Shown in pieces: positions 8,514 through 18,024 of a DNA stretch of 64,000 bases. The DNA lies in the NCBI GenBank assembly GCA_902363455.1, contig CABJAC010000003.1:62001-126000 (forward strand), in the 5' to 3' direction. Position 1 is the first letter of the stretch. Each line of letters opens with the position of its first letter. The notes beneath the pieces were generated by a model. The model saw only the letters and a list, made by a program, of their open reading frames with translations. It ran no database searches and was not told where the DNA came from. A program made the position numbers and the translations under genes. The DNA comes from Caryophanales bacterium (GTDB lineage Bacteria > Bacillota > Bacilli > Exiguobacteriales > Exiguobacteriaceae).

Positions 8514-9446
8514 ATGAAAACTGCTCAAGCGCCCGTCGGTGGACAAGCCATCGTCGAGGGTGTCATGTTCCAAAATGCCACACATGCCGTCTCAGCCATT
8601 CGTCGAAATGACGACACGATTGAAACATTCGAACAAAAAAAGCCGATTCGACCGCGGATTGCTGTCGGTAAAAAAATCCCTCTGATCCGTGGATTGTTCG
8701 CATTAGTCGAGTCTTCAGCAAACGGAGCGAGCCATATGAATTTTGCCAGCGACCGGTACGGTGTTGTTCCGGGTGAAGAGGAACCGGAAGAAGCTCCGCA
8801 AGGACAACTGACAAAGTGGCTTGGTGTAGCTGTTCTGGGTGTCTTGTCGTTCTTTTTTGGGAAACTGTTGTTTACATTGCTCCCGGCTTTTTTAGCATCA
8901 CTTTTCAGCTCTTTCCCGGCATTATCCGGACATTTGATTCAAAACGTACTGGAAGCTTTAATTAAATTGACCCTGCTGTTCAGTTATCTCTATCTGATTT
9001 CATTGACTCCGCTTGTCAAACGATTGTTTCAATATCACGGCGCAGAGCATAAAGTCATCAATTGTGTAGAGAGCGGGAAAACCTTGACGGTCGAAAACGT
9101 CCGTACCAGCAGTCGCCTGCATTATCGTTGCGGTTCAAGTTTCTTGATTTTTACCGTCATCGTCGGCTTTTTTGTTTATTTGATCGTCCCGACTGACCCA
9201 CTTTGGTTGCGTCTCGTGTGTCGAATCGCTTTGTTGCCGGTCGTAATCGGTTTATCTTTTGAAGTTTTACAATTAACGAATAAAGCACAAAATATTAAAG
9301 GTTTACGTGTCATCGCCTTGCCTGGCCTGTGGTTACAGTACTTGACGACAAAGGAACCGGATGATTCTCAAATCGAGGTCGCGATTTATGCGTTTGAAGC
9401 ACTCGAAAAACAGGAACATAACTTACATGAGAATGCACTTGGTTAA
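8514..9446 (+). CDS. DUF1385 family membrane protein (YqhQ-like)
   Basis: Conserved integral membrane protein of unknown function. Signature PVGGQAIVEGVMFQ at the N-terminus, then an EEP-rich loop and several hydrophobic segments (about 105-150, 160-180 and 215-260), with YHGAEHKVINCVESG and RTSSRLHYRCGSSF between them as in the family. The frame is open from 8469, but homologues start close to the GGQAIVEG motif, so I choose the ATG at 8514; no good ribosome site decides it. It is divergent from aroQ and followed 20 bases later by the YqhP-like gene. Confidence 0.85.
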   Translation: MKTAQAPVGGQAIVEGVMFQNATHAVSAIRRNDDTIETFEQKKPIRPRIAVGKKIPLIRGLFALVESSANGASHMNFASDRYGVVPGEEEPEEAPQGQLTKWLGVAVLGVLSFFFGKLLFTLLPAFLASLFSSFPALSGHLIQNVLEALIKLTLLFSYLYLISLTPLVKRLFQYHGAEHKVINCVESGKTLTVENVRTSSRLHYRCGSSFLIFTVIVGFFVYLIVPTDPLWLRLVCRIALLPVVIGLSFEVLQLTNKAQNIKGLRVIALPGLWLQYLTTKEPDDSQIEVAIYAFEALEKQEHNLHENALG

Positions 9447-9466
9447 TTGATAACAGGGGTGATAAT

Positions 9467-9871
9467 ATGATCAGACAACGGATTGGCTCTACATTCGCAC
9501 TTGTCGTGTTGTTGTTTGCGTTCGTCGGCTTTGGATATACACTGGCAAATGATCCCGGTAAACTCTTTTCTCAACTTCTGTTTTTTGCAATCACAGCCGG
9601 AATTATCTTCCTGCTGTTTAAATTCTTGACACGAAATAGTGGTGCTTCGAGCGGAGCAAACTCCCAGTACCGAAAATCTGTCGCCCAGTCCAAAAAAATG
9701 TACGCCAAACGGGATCAACCGTCTCGACGTACAGAGTTTAAGAAGAAACCTGTCAAATCAACAAAAACACCCTCTTCCAATAAAGTCCGTCCATTGCGTG
9801 ATCGTTCAAAAGCTCCACATTTAACGGTCATTGAAGGAAAAAAAGGGAAAAAGAAAAAACGGGCTTTTTAA
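9467..9871 (+). CDS. SA1362/YqhP-family small membrane protein
   Basis: 134-residue protein with two membrane segments (about 5-24 and 32-50) and a strongly basic, Lys/Arg-rich cytoplasmic tail (from about 60) ending in GKKGKKKKRAF. Function is unknown. The pattern matches the SA1362 (YqhP) family, which sits beside yqhQ in Bacillus. AGGGGTGATAAT precedes the ATG, and the pair ends at a bidirectional terminator. Confidence 0.75.
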   Translation: MIRQRIGSTFALVVLLFAFVGFGYTLANDPGKLFSQLLFFAITAGIIFLLFKFLTRNSGASSGANSQYRKSVAQSKKMYAKRDQPSRRTEFKKKPVKSTKTPSSNKVRPLRDRSKAPHLTVIEGKKGKKKKRAF

Positions 9872-9880
9872 ACAGATAGC

Positions 9881-9920
9881 AACAGCCGCTCTTCCTTTTC
9901 GGAAGAGCGGCTGTTTGTTT
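9881..9920. terminator. Bidirectional terminator between yqhP and hpt
   Basis: CAGCCGCTCTTCC and GGAAGAGCGGCTG form a perfect 13-pair stem with a five-base loop between two convergent genes, with T-rich sequence on the plus side. Confidence 0.88.
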
Positions 9921-10446
9921 AATCGGTTTCGACCCATCCGATATACGGTAAGTTACGATATTCTTCCGCACAGTCGATACCATAGCCGACTACAAAATAA
10001 TCGGGAATTTCAAATCCGACATAGTCAGCTGTCAACGGTACTTCACGTCGCGCCGGCTTATCAAGTAAAGTACAAATCTTTAAGACACCCGGTTTATGCA
10101 ACTTCATATGTTCGCATAAAAAACTTAACGTATGTCCGGTATCAATAATGTCCTCAACGACGACAACATATTTTCCTTCTACATCCAAATCCAAATCTTT
10201 TTTCAGCTGGACACGTCCTGATGAAACGGTTTTTGCACCATAAGAGGAACAAGCGACCGTATCGATTTGAACGCTCCCTTTGATTTCACGCATCAAATCA
10301 GCAGCAAAGACCATCGATCCTTTTAAGACGACAACCAATACAATCTGACGTCCATCTGCATCTCGTTCGATTTCTGCCGCAAGTTCTTGGACTTTTCCAG
10401 CAAGTTCCGATTCCGTGACCAACTTTTCTTTAATGACGATTTCCAT
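9919..10446 (-). CDS. hpt: Hypoxanthine phosphoribosyltransferase
   Basis: Salvages hypoxanthine/guanine to IMP/GMP using PRPP. The 175 residues contain LKGSMVFAADL, the CSSYG segment and the PRPP-binding VVVVEDIIDTGHTL motif (acidic pair near 98-99). The frame is open to 10488, with an in-frame GTG at 10470, but MEIVIKEKLV at 10446 matches the family length. The ATG is preceded by GGGTGG-GTT-CCACCC, a perfect six-pair hairpin that may affect initiation. No tilS/ftsH neighbours as in Bacillus; the gene stands alone beside mntR. Confidence 0.92.
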   Translation of the reverse strand: MEIVIKEKLVTESELAGKVQELAAEIERDADGRQIVLVVVLKGSMVFAADLMREIKGSVQIDTVACSSYGAKTVSSGRVQLKKDLDLDVEGKYVVVVEDIIDTGHTLSFLCEHMKLHKPGVLKICTLLDKPARREVPLTADYVGFEIPDYFVVGYGIDCAEEYRNLPYIGWVETD

Positions 10447-10570
10447 AATCGGGTGGAACCCACCCGTCACCCCCTTCGATGATTTCACGGTCAGTATAGC
10501 ATACCCACAACCAAATGACGTACTATATCAAACGGAAAATAATAATTGTTCGGTTTTAGATTACATTTCA

Positions 10571-10610
10571 ATAAAAAAACAAGTACACTCACTCTTCAGG
10601 GTGTACTTGT
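10571..10610 (-). terminator. Rho-independent terminator overlapping the end of mntR
   Basis: ACAAGTACAC (10579-10588) and GTGTACTTGT (10601-10610) pair over a 12-base loop that includes the mntR stop codon; seven U residues follow on the minus strand. Confidence 0.85.
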
Positions 10611-11011
10611 TGATATTTTCGAAATTCTTTTTGTAATTCGGGACGATCGGCAAAAAACTGAATCATCCCATTGATTTTATCCAATGCTTCGATGCTGATG
10701 TGGTGTTCAATACCTTCGACGTCTTTATAGATTAAAGATTCGTCCACTCCGATAAGTCGTAAAAAATCTTCTAACAGCGCATGACGTTCAACAAGACGTT
10801 TGCCAATTTTACGTCCTTTTGCCGTCAACATCAGACCCCGGTATTTTTCGTAAACCAAATATTCTTCCCGGTCTAATTTTTGAACCATCTTCGTCACGGA
10901 CGATGGGTGAACCCCAAGTAGTTCCGCTATATCAGAGACACGGGCATATCCTTTTTCTTCGATCAACATATAAATTTGTTCCAAATAATCTTCCATGCTC
11001 GGAGTCGGCAC
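10589..11011 (-). CDS. mntR: Manganese-dependent transcriptional regulator MntR (DtxR family)
   Basis: Mn-sensing repressor of manganese uptake genes. Winged helix ([21 protein letters not shown]) followed by a dimerization domain. Starting from the GTG at 11011, the metal ligands fall at exactly the B. subtilis MntR positions: Asp8, Glu11, His77, Glu99, Glu102 and His103. This register, with AAGGTGA seven bases upstream, decides the start; a TTG at 11026 is the only longer option. 140 residues. It lies between hpt and lipM with no Mn transporter in view. Confidence 0.95.
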   Translation of the reverse strand: MPTPSMEDYLEQIYMLIEEKGYARVSDIAELLGVHPSSVTKMVQKLDREEYLVYEKYRGLMLTAKGRKIGKRLVERHALLEDFLRLIGVDESLIYKDVEGIEHHISIEALDKINGMIQFFADRPELQKEFRKYQQVHPEE

Positions 11012-11035
11012 GACATCACCTTCCAATCCATCTCT

Positions 11036-11866
11036 TTAGCGCTTCCAGTTCCATTCATCACTCCGGTATTTCTCTGCTAATCGTTCGATTTCCTGCCATT
11101 GCTGTTCCGTGAACTTGAGTGGCGTAAACGTTAACTGAAGGGCGTCTTCGAATCCTTTCAAAAAAGCGACACGGACTTCTTCAAATGAAACAGACCGTCC
11201 TGCCAATTCATTTAAGGCAACCGCCTTGCCGGCAAAACGTGCTTTCATCCGTTCACGAATCGACTCATCTTCATAGATGAAGCAGTCAAACAGTTCACCT
11301 TCATCCACTGAGAGCGGAACCGAACCGTGTTGTAAGACGACACCTTGGTGCCGGACTTGCGCACTTCCAGCCACTTTTCGTTTTCCGACCGCAAGTTCAT
11401 AATACGACGCCGCGTCAAAGCACACTGCCGATTTAGGTTTACGTAATTCTTCTTTTTCTTCTTCTGTCATCGGCACTGAAAATTCAACGGGAATTCCTAA
11501 ATGATGATATCCTTTTCGAATTCCTTCTGTCAGCATCCGGTAACTTTCAATGACGGTTTTTGGTACCCCTTCCATCTGTTCGGGTAGAATAACACTGTAC
11601 GTTAATTCATCTGCGTGTAAAACAGCCCGTCCCCCGGTCATCCGCCGAACAATCGGAATACCTAATTCTTCGATTCGCTTCCGGTCAATATCTTTTACAG
11701 CCCGCTGAAAATGACCTACACTCAATCCTCTCGGTTCCCATGAGTAAAAGCGAAGTGTTGGTGCTACTTCGCCACGGCCAACAAAATGAATCAAAGCTTC
11801 ATCAATCGCCATGTTCAATGCCGGTTCCATTCCTTCAGTCGTCAACACTTGCCATTCCCTGATCAA
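11036..11866 (-). CDS. lipM: Octanoyl-[acyl carrier protein]:protein N-octanoyltransferase LipM
   Basis: Transfers octanoate from ACP to GcvH in lipoate assembly. Biotin/lipoate-ligase fold with RRMTGGRAVLH (about 74-84), the acyl-enzyme cysteine at Cys149 in SAVCFDAASYYE, and the conserved Lys164 in GKRKVAGSAQ. Start is a UUG at 11866 after GGGGGTG. Cys placement and the position next to the rhodanese yqhL and the gcv genes, as in B. subtilis, favour LipM over LplA/LipL. A candidate promoter (TTGCAC, 18 bases, TGATACACT) lies upstream near 11895-11925. Confidence 0.9.
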   Translation of the reverse strand: MIREWQVLTTEGMEPALNMAIDEALIHFVGRGEVAPTLRFYSWEPRGLSVGHFQRAVKDIDRKRIEELGIPIVRRMTGGRAVLHADELTYSVILPEQMEGVPKTVIESYRMLTEGIRKGYHHLGIPVEFSVPMTEEEKEELRKPKSAVCFDAASYYELAVGKRKVAGSAQVRHQGVVLQHGSVPLSVDEGELFDCFIYEDESIRERMKARFAGKAVALNELAGRSVSFEEVRVAFLKGFEDALQLTFTPLKFTEQQWQEIERLAEKYRSDEWNWKR

Positions 11867-12004
11867 GCGAACACCCCCAAAACGTTTCCGTATTAGTGTA
11901 TCAGACCCATTCTATCCAGTGCAACGACGAGTCGATTGCCGAAATCGATTTCGTTTACTATAATGATAAGGATGTTATATGAACGAAGGGGTTGGAAGTT
12001 CGAT

Positions 12005-12385
12005 ATGGAAATCAGTACAATTATCACGATCGTCTTATGGGTAGCCTTGATTGCTTACATCGCATGGCGTTTTATGCCTGTCAAAGGTATCACCAAACTG
12101 TCACAAGAAGAATTTCGGGCCAATTACCGGAAAGCACAGATCGTGGACGTCCGCGAAACGCAAGAATTCAAAGGTGGTCACATCATCGGTGCTCGTAATA
12201 TTCCGGTCAGCCAAATGAAAATGCGTTCAAAAGAATTGCGTAAAGATATGCCGATCTACTTGTACTGCCAAGGCAACATGCGTTCATCGCAAGCTGCCAA
12301 AGTCTTAAAAAAAGCCGGCTACACAAACTTATATCAACTTAAAGGCGGATTTAAGCAGTGGACGGGAAAAGTCAAACGCAGCTGA
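12005..12385 (+). CDS. Membrane-anchored rhodanese-like protein (YqhL)
   Basis: 126-residue protein with one N-terminal membrane helix (about 4-22) and a cytoplasmic single-domain rhodanese with IVDVRETQEF and the active-site loop YCQGNMRS, cysteine at residue 88. Probable sulfurtransferase; substrate unknown. The frame is open from 11936, but GGAAG six bases before the ATG at 12005 and the membrane segment right after it set the start. It is divergent from lipM and convergent with gcvPB. Confidence 0.88.
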   Translation: MEISTIITIVLWVALIAYIAWRFMPVKGITKLSQEEFRANYRKAQIVDVRETQEFKGGHIIGARNIPVSQMKMRSKELRKDMPIYLYCQGNMRSSQAAKVLKKAGYTNLYQLKGGFKQWTGKVKRS

Positions 12386-12397
12386 TTCGAACCACAT

Positions 12398-12439
12398 GAA
12401 AAACCCCATTCTTCGTCATTACGACGAGAATGGGGTTTT
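12398..12439. terminator. Bidirectional terminator between yqhL and gcvPB
   Basis: AAAACCCCATTCT pairs with AGAATGGGGTTTT with further CGTC/GACG pairing inside; A-runs and T-runs on both sides serve both convergent genes. Confidence 0.87.
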
Positions 12440-12441
12440 GA

Positions 12442-13920
12442 TTATACATGGACTTCTTGTTTCGGTTGATAGCGTAAAATCGGTTTCCGTGCAGCCAACG
12501 TTTCGTCCATTCGTTTGACGACCGTCGTATGCGGCGCATTCAAGACGACATCTGGTGTCTCTTCGACTTCTTTGGCAATTTGAAGCATGGCATCGCAAAA
12601 TGCATCCAATGTTTCCTTCGATTCCGTTTCTGTCGGTTCAATCATGATACATTCTTCAACATTTAACGGGAAGTAGATGGTCGGTGGATGATACCCGAAA
12701 TCAAGCAGACGTTTGGCGATATCGAGTGTCCGGACACCAAGCGCTTTTTGGCGACGACCGGATAAAACGAATTCATGTTTGCAGTACACATCGTACGGCG
12801 CATCGTATGCCCCTTTTAGACGTGCCAACATGTAATTAGCATTCAGCACAGCTTCTTTTGAAACACGGGCGAGTCCTGCGCCTCCCATCGTCCGGATGTA
12901 GCTGTATGCCCGGACGTTAATGCCGAAGTTTCCGTAAAACGGTTTAACGCGTCCGATTGATTCCGGACGGTCATAATCAAGTACGAATCCATTCGCTGTT
13001 TTCGCAACAATCGGTTTCGGCAGATACGGAATTAAATCTTGTTTGACACCGACTGGACCTGAACCGGGACCACCGCCACCGTGAGGACCCGTAAACGTCT
13101 TGTGGAGATTCAAGTGGACGACATCAAATCCCATGTCTCCCGGACGTGCAATCCCCATGATGGCGTTTGAGTTTGCACCGTCATAATACAATTTCCCACC
13201 GGCTTCATGAACTGCTTTCGCAATCTCCACGATATCCGATTCGAACAATCCGAGTGTGTTCGGGTTCGTCAACATCAACGCTGCCGTATCGTCCCCGACT
13301 TTACTCTTCAAATCTTCTAAATCAACGAGTCCGCGCTCATCCGACAAGACAGTGACGGTATCAAATCCTGCAACGGATGCCGATGCCGGATTTGTTCCGT
13401 GAGCCGAATCCGGTACAAGAACTTTTGTCCGTTTAAAGTCTCCTCGTGCATGATGGTATGCCTTGATCAACATCAAGCCTGTCCATTCCCCGTGAGCACC
13501 TGCTGCCGGTTGTAACGTCACTTCATCCATTCCGGTAATCACAGCGAGTTTTTCTTGTAAATCGTACATCAACCCGAGCGCACCTTGTACGCTCTCAACA
13601 GGCTGCAACGGGTGGATATGAGCAAAGCCTGGAAGGCGTGCCATATCTTCATTGATTTTCGGATTGTACTTCATCGTACATGAACCAAGCGGATAGAAGC
13701 CTGAGTCGACCCCGTGGTTTCGATTCGATAAGGCCGTATAGTGACGGACGAGATCCAGTTCCGATACTTCCGGCAATTCCACTTCTTCTTGACGGAGCAG
13801 GTTCGCCGGCAATAATTCTTCCGGTGCTGTTTCTTCCACAGTAGGAAGCGGTAAGCTGTAGGCAATCCGTCCCGCTTTTGAGATTTCAAAAATTAATGTC
13901 TGTTCACTCGTTTTATGCAT
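12442..13920 (-). CDS. gcvPB: Glycine dehydrogenase (decarboxylating) subunit 2
   Basis: PLP-binding half of the two-subunit P-protein of the glycine cleavage system; it decarboxylates glycine and passes the aminomethyl group to lipoyl-GcvH. The PLP lysine is Lys274 in [28 protein letters not shown] and HGTNPASA are further signatures. 492 residues, normal. It overlaps gcvPA by eight bases and is last in gcvT-gcvPA-gcvPB. GcvH is not in this window. Confidence 0.97.
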   Translation of the reverse strand: MHKTSEQTLIFEISKAGRIAYSLPLPTVEETAPEELLPANLLRQEEVELPEVSELDLVRHYTALSNRNHGVDSGFYPLGSCTMKYNPKINEDMARLPGFAHIHPLQPVESVQGALGLMYDLQEKLAVITGMDEVTLQPAAGAHGEWTGLMLIKAYHHARGDFKRTKVLVPDSAHGTNPASASVAGFDTVTVLSDERGLVDLEDLKSKVGDDTAALMLTNPNTLGLFESDIVEIAKAVHEAGGKLYYDGANSNAIMGIARPGDMGFDVVHLNLHKTFTGPHGGGGPGSGPVGVKQDLIPYLPKPIVAKTANGFVLDYDRPESIGRVKPFYGNFGINVRAYSYIRTMGGAGLARVSKEAVLNANYMLARLKGAYDAPYDVYCKHEFVLSGRRQKALGVRTLDIAKRLLDFGYHPPTIYFPLNVEECIMIEPTETESKETLDAFCDAMLQIAKEVEETPDVVLNAPHTTVVKRMDETLAARKPILRYQPKQEVHV

Positions 13921-15259
13921 GAGTCAGTCCCCCTAGCGCAGTCACGAATTGATCCAATTCTTCTTTTGTCCGTAATTCCGTCGCACATACCAGCATCTGA
14001 TGGGTCCGGCTATCATCAAACGTACCGAGCGGCAAACCGCCGATAATTCCAGCTTTCAACAATTGTTTGCCGGCTTCCGTCGCGTCAATCGGCAGTTCAA
14101 CGACAAATTCGTTGAAGCTTGGTCCGTCATCGACAATTCGGAAACCTGCTTGAATCAATGATTTTTTCAAAGCATAAGCTGTTTGGAGATTACGGGTCGC
14201 AAGCTCCCGGATTCCTCGTTTTCCAAGTGCACTCATCGCGATGGAAGCCGCTAACGCGTTTAATGCCTGATTCGAACAGATATTTGAGGTCGCTTTGTCA
14301 CGGCGAATATGTTGTTCACGCGCCTGTAATGTCAAGACGAATCCACGTTTCCCCTCTTCATCTACCGTCTGACCGACAAGACGTCCCGGTATTTTACGCA
14401 TCAGGGCTTTTGTCGTCGTAAAGTATCCACACGTCGGTCCACCGAAACTTTGTGGGATACCAAACGGTTGGCAGTCACCAATCGTAATGTCTGCTCCAAG
14501 CTTACCCGGTGCTTCTAACAAACCGAGTGCGAGCGGATTTGCCGAAACGATGAACAGACCGCCCTTCGCATGCGTCGCATCTGCTAACGCCTGCAAATCT
14601 TCGACGCGTCCGTAAAAGTTCGGGTACTGGACGATGACACAGGCAACGTCATCCAATGCTTCGAGTTGCGACATTGCCGTCTCACCATTTTCGAGTGGTA
14701 ACGTCTCTACCTCAAGTCCCGGTCCGTTCGCATATGTCCGGACAACATCATGTGCTTCTGGGTGAACCCCATCCGACAAGACGATCGTTTTTTTCTTTTT
14801 ATGGGCACAAGCAAGCATCGCTGCCTCAGCAAGTGCGGTAATTCCGTCATACATCGAAGAGTTGGCGACATCCATTCCTGTCAATTCACAAATCATCGTC
14901 TGATATTCAAAGATTGCCTGTAATTCTCCCTGTGAGATTTCAGGCTGGTACGGCGTGTAAGCCGTATAAAACTCAGACCGGAGTAACATATGGTTGACGA
15001 CAGCAGGTGCATAATGATCATAAATACCTGCACCAAGGAATGACGGATACTGTTTCGTATTCATGTTTTGATCCGCGAGTTTCGACAACGTCCGGATTAA
15101 ATCTGTTTCCGGCAACGGTACCCCTACCGCTTCCAATGTGCCTTGATCACGGACGCTCGCTGGAATATCTGCCAGCAAGTCTTCGATTGATTCAGCACCA
15201 ATCGTCTGTAACATTTGTTGTTCATCTTCTTGCGTCATCGGTAAATAACGAAAATCCAT
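13913..15259 (-). CDS. gcvPA: Glycine dehydrogenase (decarboxylating) subunit 1
   Basis: Partner of GcvPB; a PLP-fold-type-I half without the PLP lysine. 448 residues, with [19 protein letters not shown] N-terminus, [26 protein letters not shown] and [28 protein letters not shown] precedes the ATG. Sits 14 bases after gcvT and overlaps gcvPB. Confidence 0.97.
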   Translation of the reverse strand: MDFRYLPMTQEDEQQMLQTIGAESIEDLLADIPASVRDQGTLEAVGVPLPETDLIRTLSKLADQNMNTKQYPSFLGAGIYDHYAPAVVNHMLLRSEFYTAYTPYQPEISQGELQAIFEYQTMICELTGMDVANSSMYDGITALAEAAMLACAHKKKKTIVLSDGVHPEAHDVVRTYANGPGLEVETLPLENGETAMSQLEALDDVACVIVQYPNFYGRVEDLQALADATHAKGGLFIVSANPLALGLLEAPGKLGADITIGDCQPFGIPQSFGGPTCGYFTTTKALMRKIPGRLVGQTVDEEGKRGFVLTLQAREQHIRRDKATSNICSNQALNALAASIAMSALGKRGIRELATRNLQTAYALKKSLIQAGFRIVDDGPSFNEFVVELPIDATEAGKQLLKAGIIGGLPLGTFDDSRTHQMLVCATELRTKEELDQFVTALGGLTHA

Positions 15260-15273
15260 CTTATATGTCCCCC

Positions 15274-16356
15274 TTATTTGTTCCGGCGATAGAATGGTGT
15301 ATTAATCCGCTTGGCTGCTAATTTCTTCCCGCGCACTTCGATTTCAAACGACTCTTTCGTCGCATGTTCCGTTGGTACGAGTGCCAAAGCGATGGCTTTG
15401 CCGATCGTTGGTGGCAACGTCCCTGTCGTAACGAATCCAATCGGCGTCCCGTCCACAAGCACAGGTGCATCTTGACGGGCGATTCCTTTGTCCAATAGTT
15501 CAAGGCCAATCAACTGACGTTGTGGTCCTTCTTCTTTTTGTTTCAATAAGACCGCTGACCCGACAAATGATTTCACCTCCGGCTTGACGGCAAACTTCAT
15601 GCCGGCCTCGATCGGTGAAATCGTTGATGACAGCTCGTGTCCGTATAAAGGTAGACACGCTTCAAACCGTAAAGTATCGCGGGCACCAAGCCCACACGGT
15701 ACGACTCCTGCTTCTAGCAACGTGTTCCACACGATGACAGCATCTGGTGCCGCCATGTATAATTCAAAACCGTCTTCCCCCGTATAACCACTTCGTGATA
15801 CCAACATCTCGACTCCAGCAAGTTCACCTTGCGCGAATCGGAAAAACTTGATTGCATCCAATTCAAGCGTTGTCATTTCTTGCAACAGTCTGACGGCTTC
15901 CGGACCTTGGACAGCGATCTGTCCATACGCATCCGATTGATTCTCAAGCGTCACATCTCCTGTCAGGTAATTGCGTAGGTGCGCTTCATCTTTTTCAATG
16001 TTCGATGCGTTGACGACAAGTAGATAGTCCTGTTCCGCCAAACGGTAAACGAGTAAATCGTCGACAGTTCCCCCGTCTTCTTGGCAAAGAACGTTGTATT
16101 GTGCTTGTCCAATCGCAATCTTCGAGATATCGTTCGATAAGGTTTGTTGTAAAAACGGTAACGCATCCGGACCGGAAACGAACAACTCTCCCATATGAGA
16201 CACATCAAACATTCCGACCCGTTCCCGGACGGCTACGTGTTCTTCCTTGATTGATGAAAACAGAACCGGCATTTCAAACCCTGCAAAATCGACCATTTTC
16301 CCCGTTGGTGCAATCGCGTCGAACAATGGTGTTCTCTTCAATGTCGTCTGACTCAT
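15274..16356 (-). CDS. gcvT: Aminomethyltransferase (glycine cleavage T-protein)
   Basis: Transfers the methylene group from aminomethyl-GcvH to tetrahydrofolate. The 360 residues show [18 protein letters not shown] at the N-terminus, FDVSHMGE, and [18 protein letters not shown] in the C-domain. AGGGGGAAAAGT sets the ATG at 16356 over an in-frame start at 16380. First gene of the gcv operon. I looked for the glycine riboswitch that precedes gcvT in B. subtilis; the 180 bases upstream hold only A/T-rich sequence and the previous operon's terminator. Confidence 0.96.
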   Translation of the reverse strand: MSQTTLKRTPLFDAIAPTGKMVDFAGFEMPVLFSSIKEEHVAVRERVGMFDVSHMGELFVSGPDALPFLQQTLSNDISKIAIGQAQYNVLCQEDGGTVDDLLVYRLAEQDYLLVVNASNIEKDEAHLRNYLTGDVTLENQSDAYGQIAVQGPEAVRLLQEMTTLELDAIKFFRFAQGELAGVEMLVSRSGYTGEDGFELYMAAPDAVIVWNTLLEAGVVPCGLGARDTLRFEACLPLYGHELSSTISPIEAGMKFAVKPEVKSFVGSAVLLKQKEEGPQRQLIGLELLDKGIARQDAPVLVDGTPIGFVTTGTLPPTIGKAIALALVPTEHATKESFEIEVRGKKLAAKRINTPFYRRNK

Positions 16357-16465
16357 ACTTTTCCCCCTAATTACGAACATTTTACTTCCTTTTCTCTTTA
16401 TTGTTCAACTTTCAATTACATTCTACCAATTCAAAATTCTTTTTTCTAGGTTTATTCGGAAAATG

Positions 16466-16504
16466 AACAAAATGAAAGAGAGAAAGGACTAAGTCCCTTC
16501 TCTC
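16466..16504 (-). terminator. Terminator of the aroK/coiled-coil gene pair
   Basis: GAGAGAAGGGAC-TTA-GTCCTTTCTCTC is a 12-pair stem with one G-U on the minus strand, followed by a T-rich tail that is not a pure U-run. Confidence 0.7.
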
Positions 16505-16537
16505 CTATTGTTTCATATTCAGCCGATGAAAGCCATT

Positions 16538-16852
16538 TCAAAATGGTTTAATTCCAGCAGTTCGTTCCACTTCGGTTTTGAGGCGTTGACCTTCTGCAAA
16601 AAGTTGACGTCCGCCTTGCTCGACACGCTTCCCTTCTGCTACCACATGATCAATATTCCCCTTGATCTGATCAATCCGACTCGTCGTATGATCAATACCT
16701 GTTTGTAACGTCTGCTGACGAATTGAAAAACGCTCCATCAGTTGTTTTACAGTCACCACGTCTTTCGAAATTTTCTTTTTATAAAGACCGACACCGTAAA
16801 TCGCCAATCCGATGATGGCCAAAACAACAATCCCCAAGTTGATCCAAATCAT
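16538..16852 (-). CDS. Small membrane protein with coiled-coil tail, function unknown
   Basis: 104 residues: one N-terminal membrane helix (about 4-24), the lysines KKK, then a helical region (about 35-95) with repeated Gln, Ile and hydrophobic residues consistent with a coiled coil, as in DUF948-like proteins. It overlaps aroK by four bases, so it is probably made from the comG-aroK message. I do not recognise a function. It ends before a terminator. Confidence 0.65.
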   Translation of the reverse strand: MIWINLGIVVLAIIGLAIYGVGLYKKKISKDVVTVKQLMERFSIRQQTLQTGIDHTTSRIDQIKGNIDHVVAEGKRVEQGGRQLFAEGQRLKTEVERTAGIKPF

Positions 16853-17331
16853 TTGTTCTCCTCCAATATCAGTTCGATTTCTTTCACCAGCTGACGAACA
16901 GACTTCGTACCGTCCAGGCGGACATCCGAACTTTCAGCATACAACGGACGCCGACGGCGAAATAATTTTTCTACTGTAGCACGTGATTTCACAAGCGGAC
17001 GAGAAGGATCAGTTTTTATCCGATTCCAAACGATAGGAAACGGTGTATCAATCCAAACTACCGTTCCACTCCCTTTCAGGAATGCACGATTTTCAGGACG
17101 CTCGATGATGCCGCCGCCTGTCACAATAATCTGCGACTCACTGTTTCGAATCAATTCGATTTCTTTGTCACGAAATCTTTGTTCTCCGTACTGCTCGAAA
17201 AATGCAGAGATTAGACCATGTTCTTGAACGAACCGTTCATCCAATTCATCGACATCGTAACGTGTCTTCAAACTGCGACCGATCGCTGTTTTACCAGTTC
17301 CCATAAACCCAATCAAATAAACCTTATCCAT
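16849..17331 (-). CDS. aroK: Shikimate kinase
   Basis: Phosphorylates shikimate. The 160 residues hold the P-loop GFMGTGKT (8-15), the shikimate-binding DELDERFV and RFRDKE segments, VTGGGI, and RPLVKSRA of the lid. It is a little short but complete. The start lies eight bases inside comGG, so it is apparently co-transcribed with the competence operon. Confidence 0.92.
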   Translation of the reverse strand: MDKVYLIGFMGTGKTAIGRSLKTRYDVDELDERFVQEHGLISAFFEQYGEQRFRDKEIELIRNSESQIIVTGGGIIERPENRAFLKGSGTVVWIDTPFPIVWNRIKTDPSRPLVKSRATVEKLFRRRRPLYAESSDVRLDGTKSVRQLVKEIELILEENK

Positions 17332-17617
17332 TCGAAACGACCGCCTCGATTCTTTGTCCCGTATCTAGTATTGCTTCCATTCTAAAGCCTTTATCCGTTT
17401 GTGTACAGACCACTCGTCCGATCGGATAACGGACTGTTTCAGTTTTCCGGCAATCCGTTGTCGCTGCACGGACGAGAGATTCTAATTGTAAGGCTTCTTG
17501 TTCCAGCTGCAGTTGTTTTACTGTCTCATCCAGCTGATGACATCCAAGCAGGATCGCAACACCGATTCCGATTAAAAGAAGTAAGGTTTGAATCAGAACG
17601 AAACCTTCCTCTTGCAC
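17324..17617 (-). CDS. comGG: ComGG-like minor pseudopilin
   Basis: Last gene of the comG set, assigned mainly by position. About 97 residues from a GTG at 17617: a short polar start, then EEGFVLIQTLLLLIGIG, a prepilin-like membrane segment, and a small periplasmic-side domain. The frame is open to 17767, but that extension has no start with pilin character. It begins inside comGF and overlaps aroK. Family sequences diverge strongly, so the name rests on synteny. Confidence 0.72.
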   Translation of the reverse strand: MQEEGFVLIQTLLLLIGIGVAILLGCHQLDETVKQLQLEQEALQLESLVRAATTDCRKTETVRYPIGRVVCTQTDKGFRMEAILDTGQRIEAVVSNG

Positions 17618-18024
17618 TGAACGATACGTTGACGCTGATTGAGTTCGAAGACAAGTGTCTGTCCATTTTGTTGGACTTGATAACTTTTTATGTCGTGGGC
17701 ATAAGTCAATTCGCCTCCAAATTCTTTTTTTAGACGGATTTGATTCTGAACACGAACGAGCCGCCATTTCACCGGTTCTTCTTCCGGATCGACGTCAATT
17801 CCGTGCACTTCTTCCCCCACTTTTTCACACGAGATACTGCGCCACATCAATCGCTCAATCGTATGAAAAAATAACTCCTCTTCCATCCGTTGTTCCGGAT
17901 AAGGTTGACTCACGACCTGCGTCAGTGCAATCAGACTAATTAACAGGAATGGACTCAGCCAAAGGACCAATGAAACTTCGAGGAGCGTCGTTCCGGATTG
18001 CGCTCGCCAAACAGAGTCCTTCAA
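17593..18024 (-). CDS. comGF: ComGF-like minor pseudopilin
   Basis: 143 residues beginning at a TTG (18024): MKDSVWRAQSGTTLLEV, a class III signal with a G-T-T-L-L-E cleavage context, then one hydrophobic helix and a C-terminal soluble domain. Part of the pseudopilus that takes up transforming DNA. It starts about 90 bases inside comGE and overlaps comGG. No clean ribosome site; translation is probably coupled. Confidence 0.78.
   Translation of the reverse strand: MKDSVWRAQSGTTLLEVSLVLWLSPFLLISLIALTQVVSQPYPEQRMEEELFFHTIERLMWRSISCEKVGEEVHGIDVDPEEEPVKWRLVRVQNQIRLKKEFGGELTYAHDIKSYQVQQNGQTLVFELNQRQRIVQCKRKVSF

Noticed and set aside
16357..16540. Glycine riboswitch before gcvT
   Set aside because: Looked for and not seen; the only stem belongs to the upstream operon's terminator.
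17324..17767. Long frame giving a 147-residue comGG product
   Set aside because: The extension beyond 17617 is out-of-frame comGF with no pilin-like signal; the GTG at 17617 directly precedes the hydrophobic segment.
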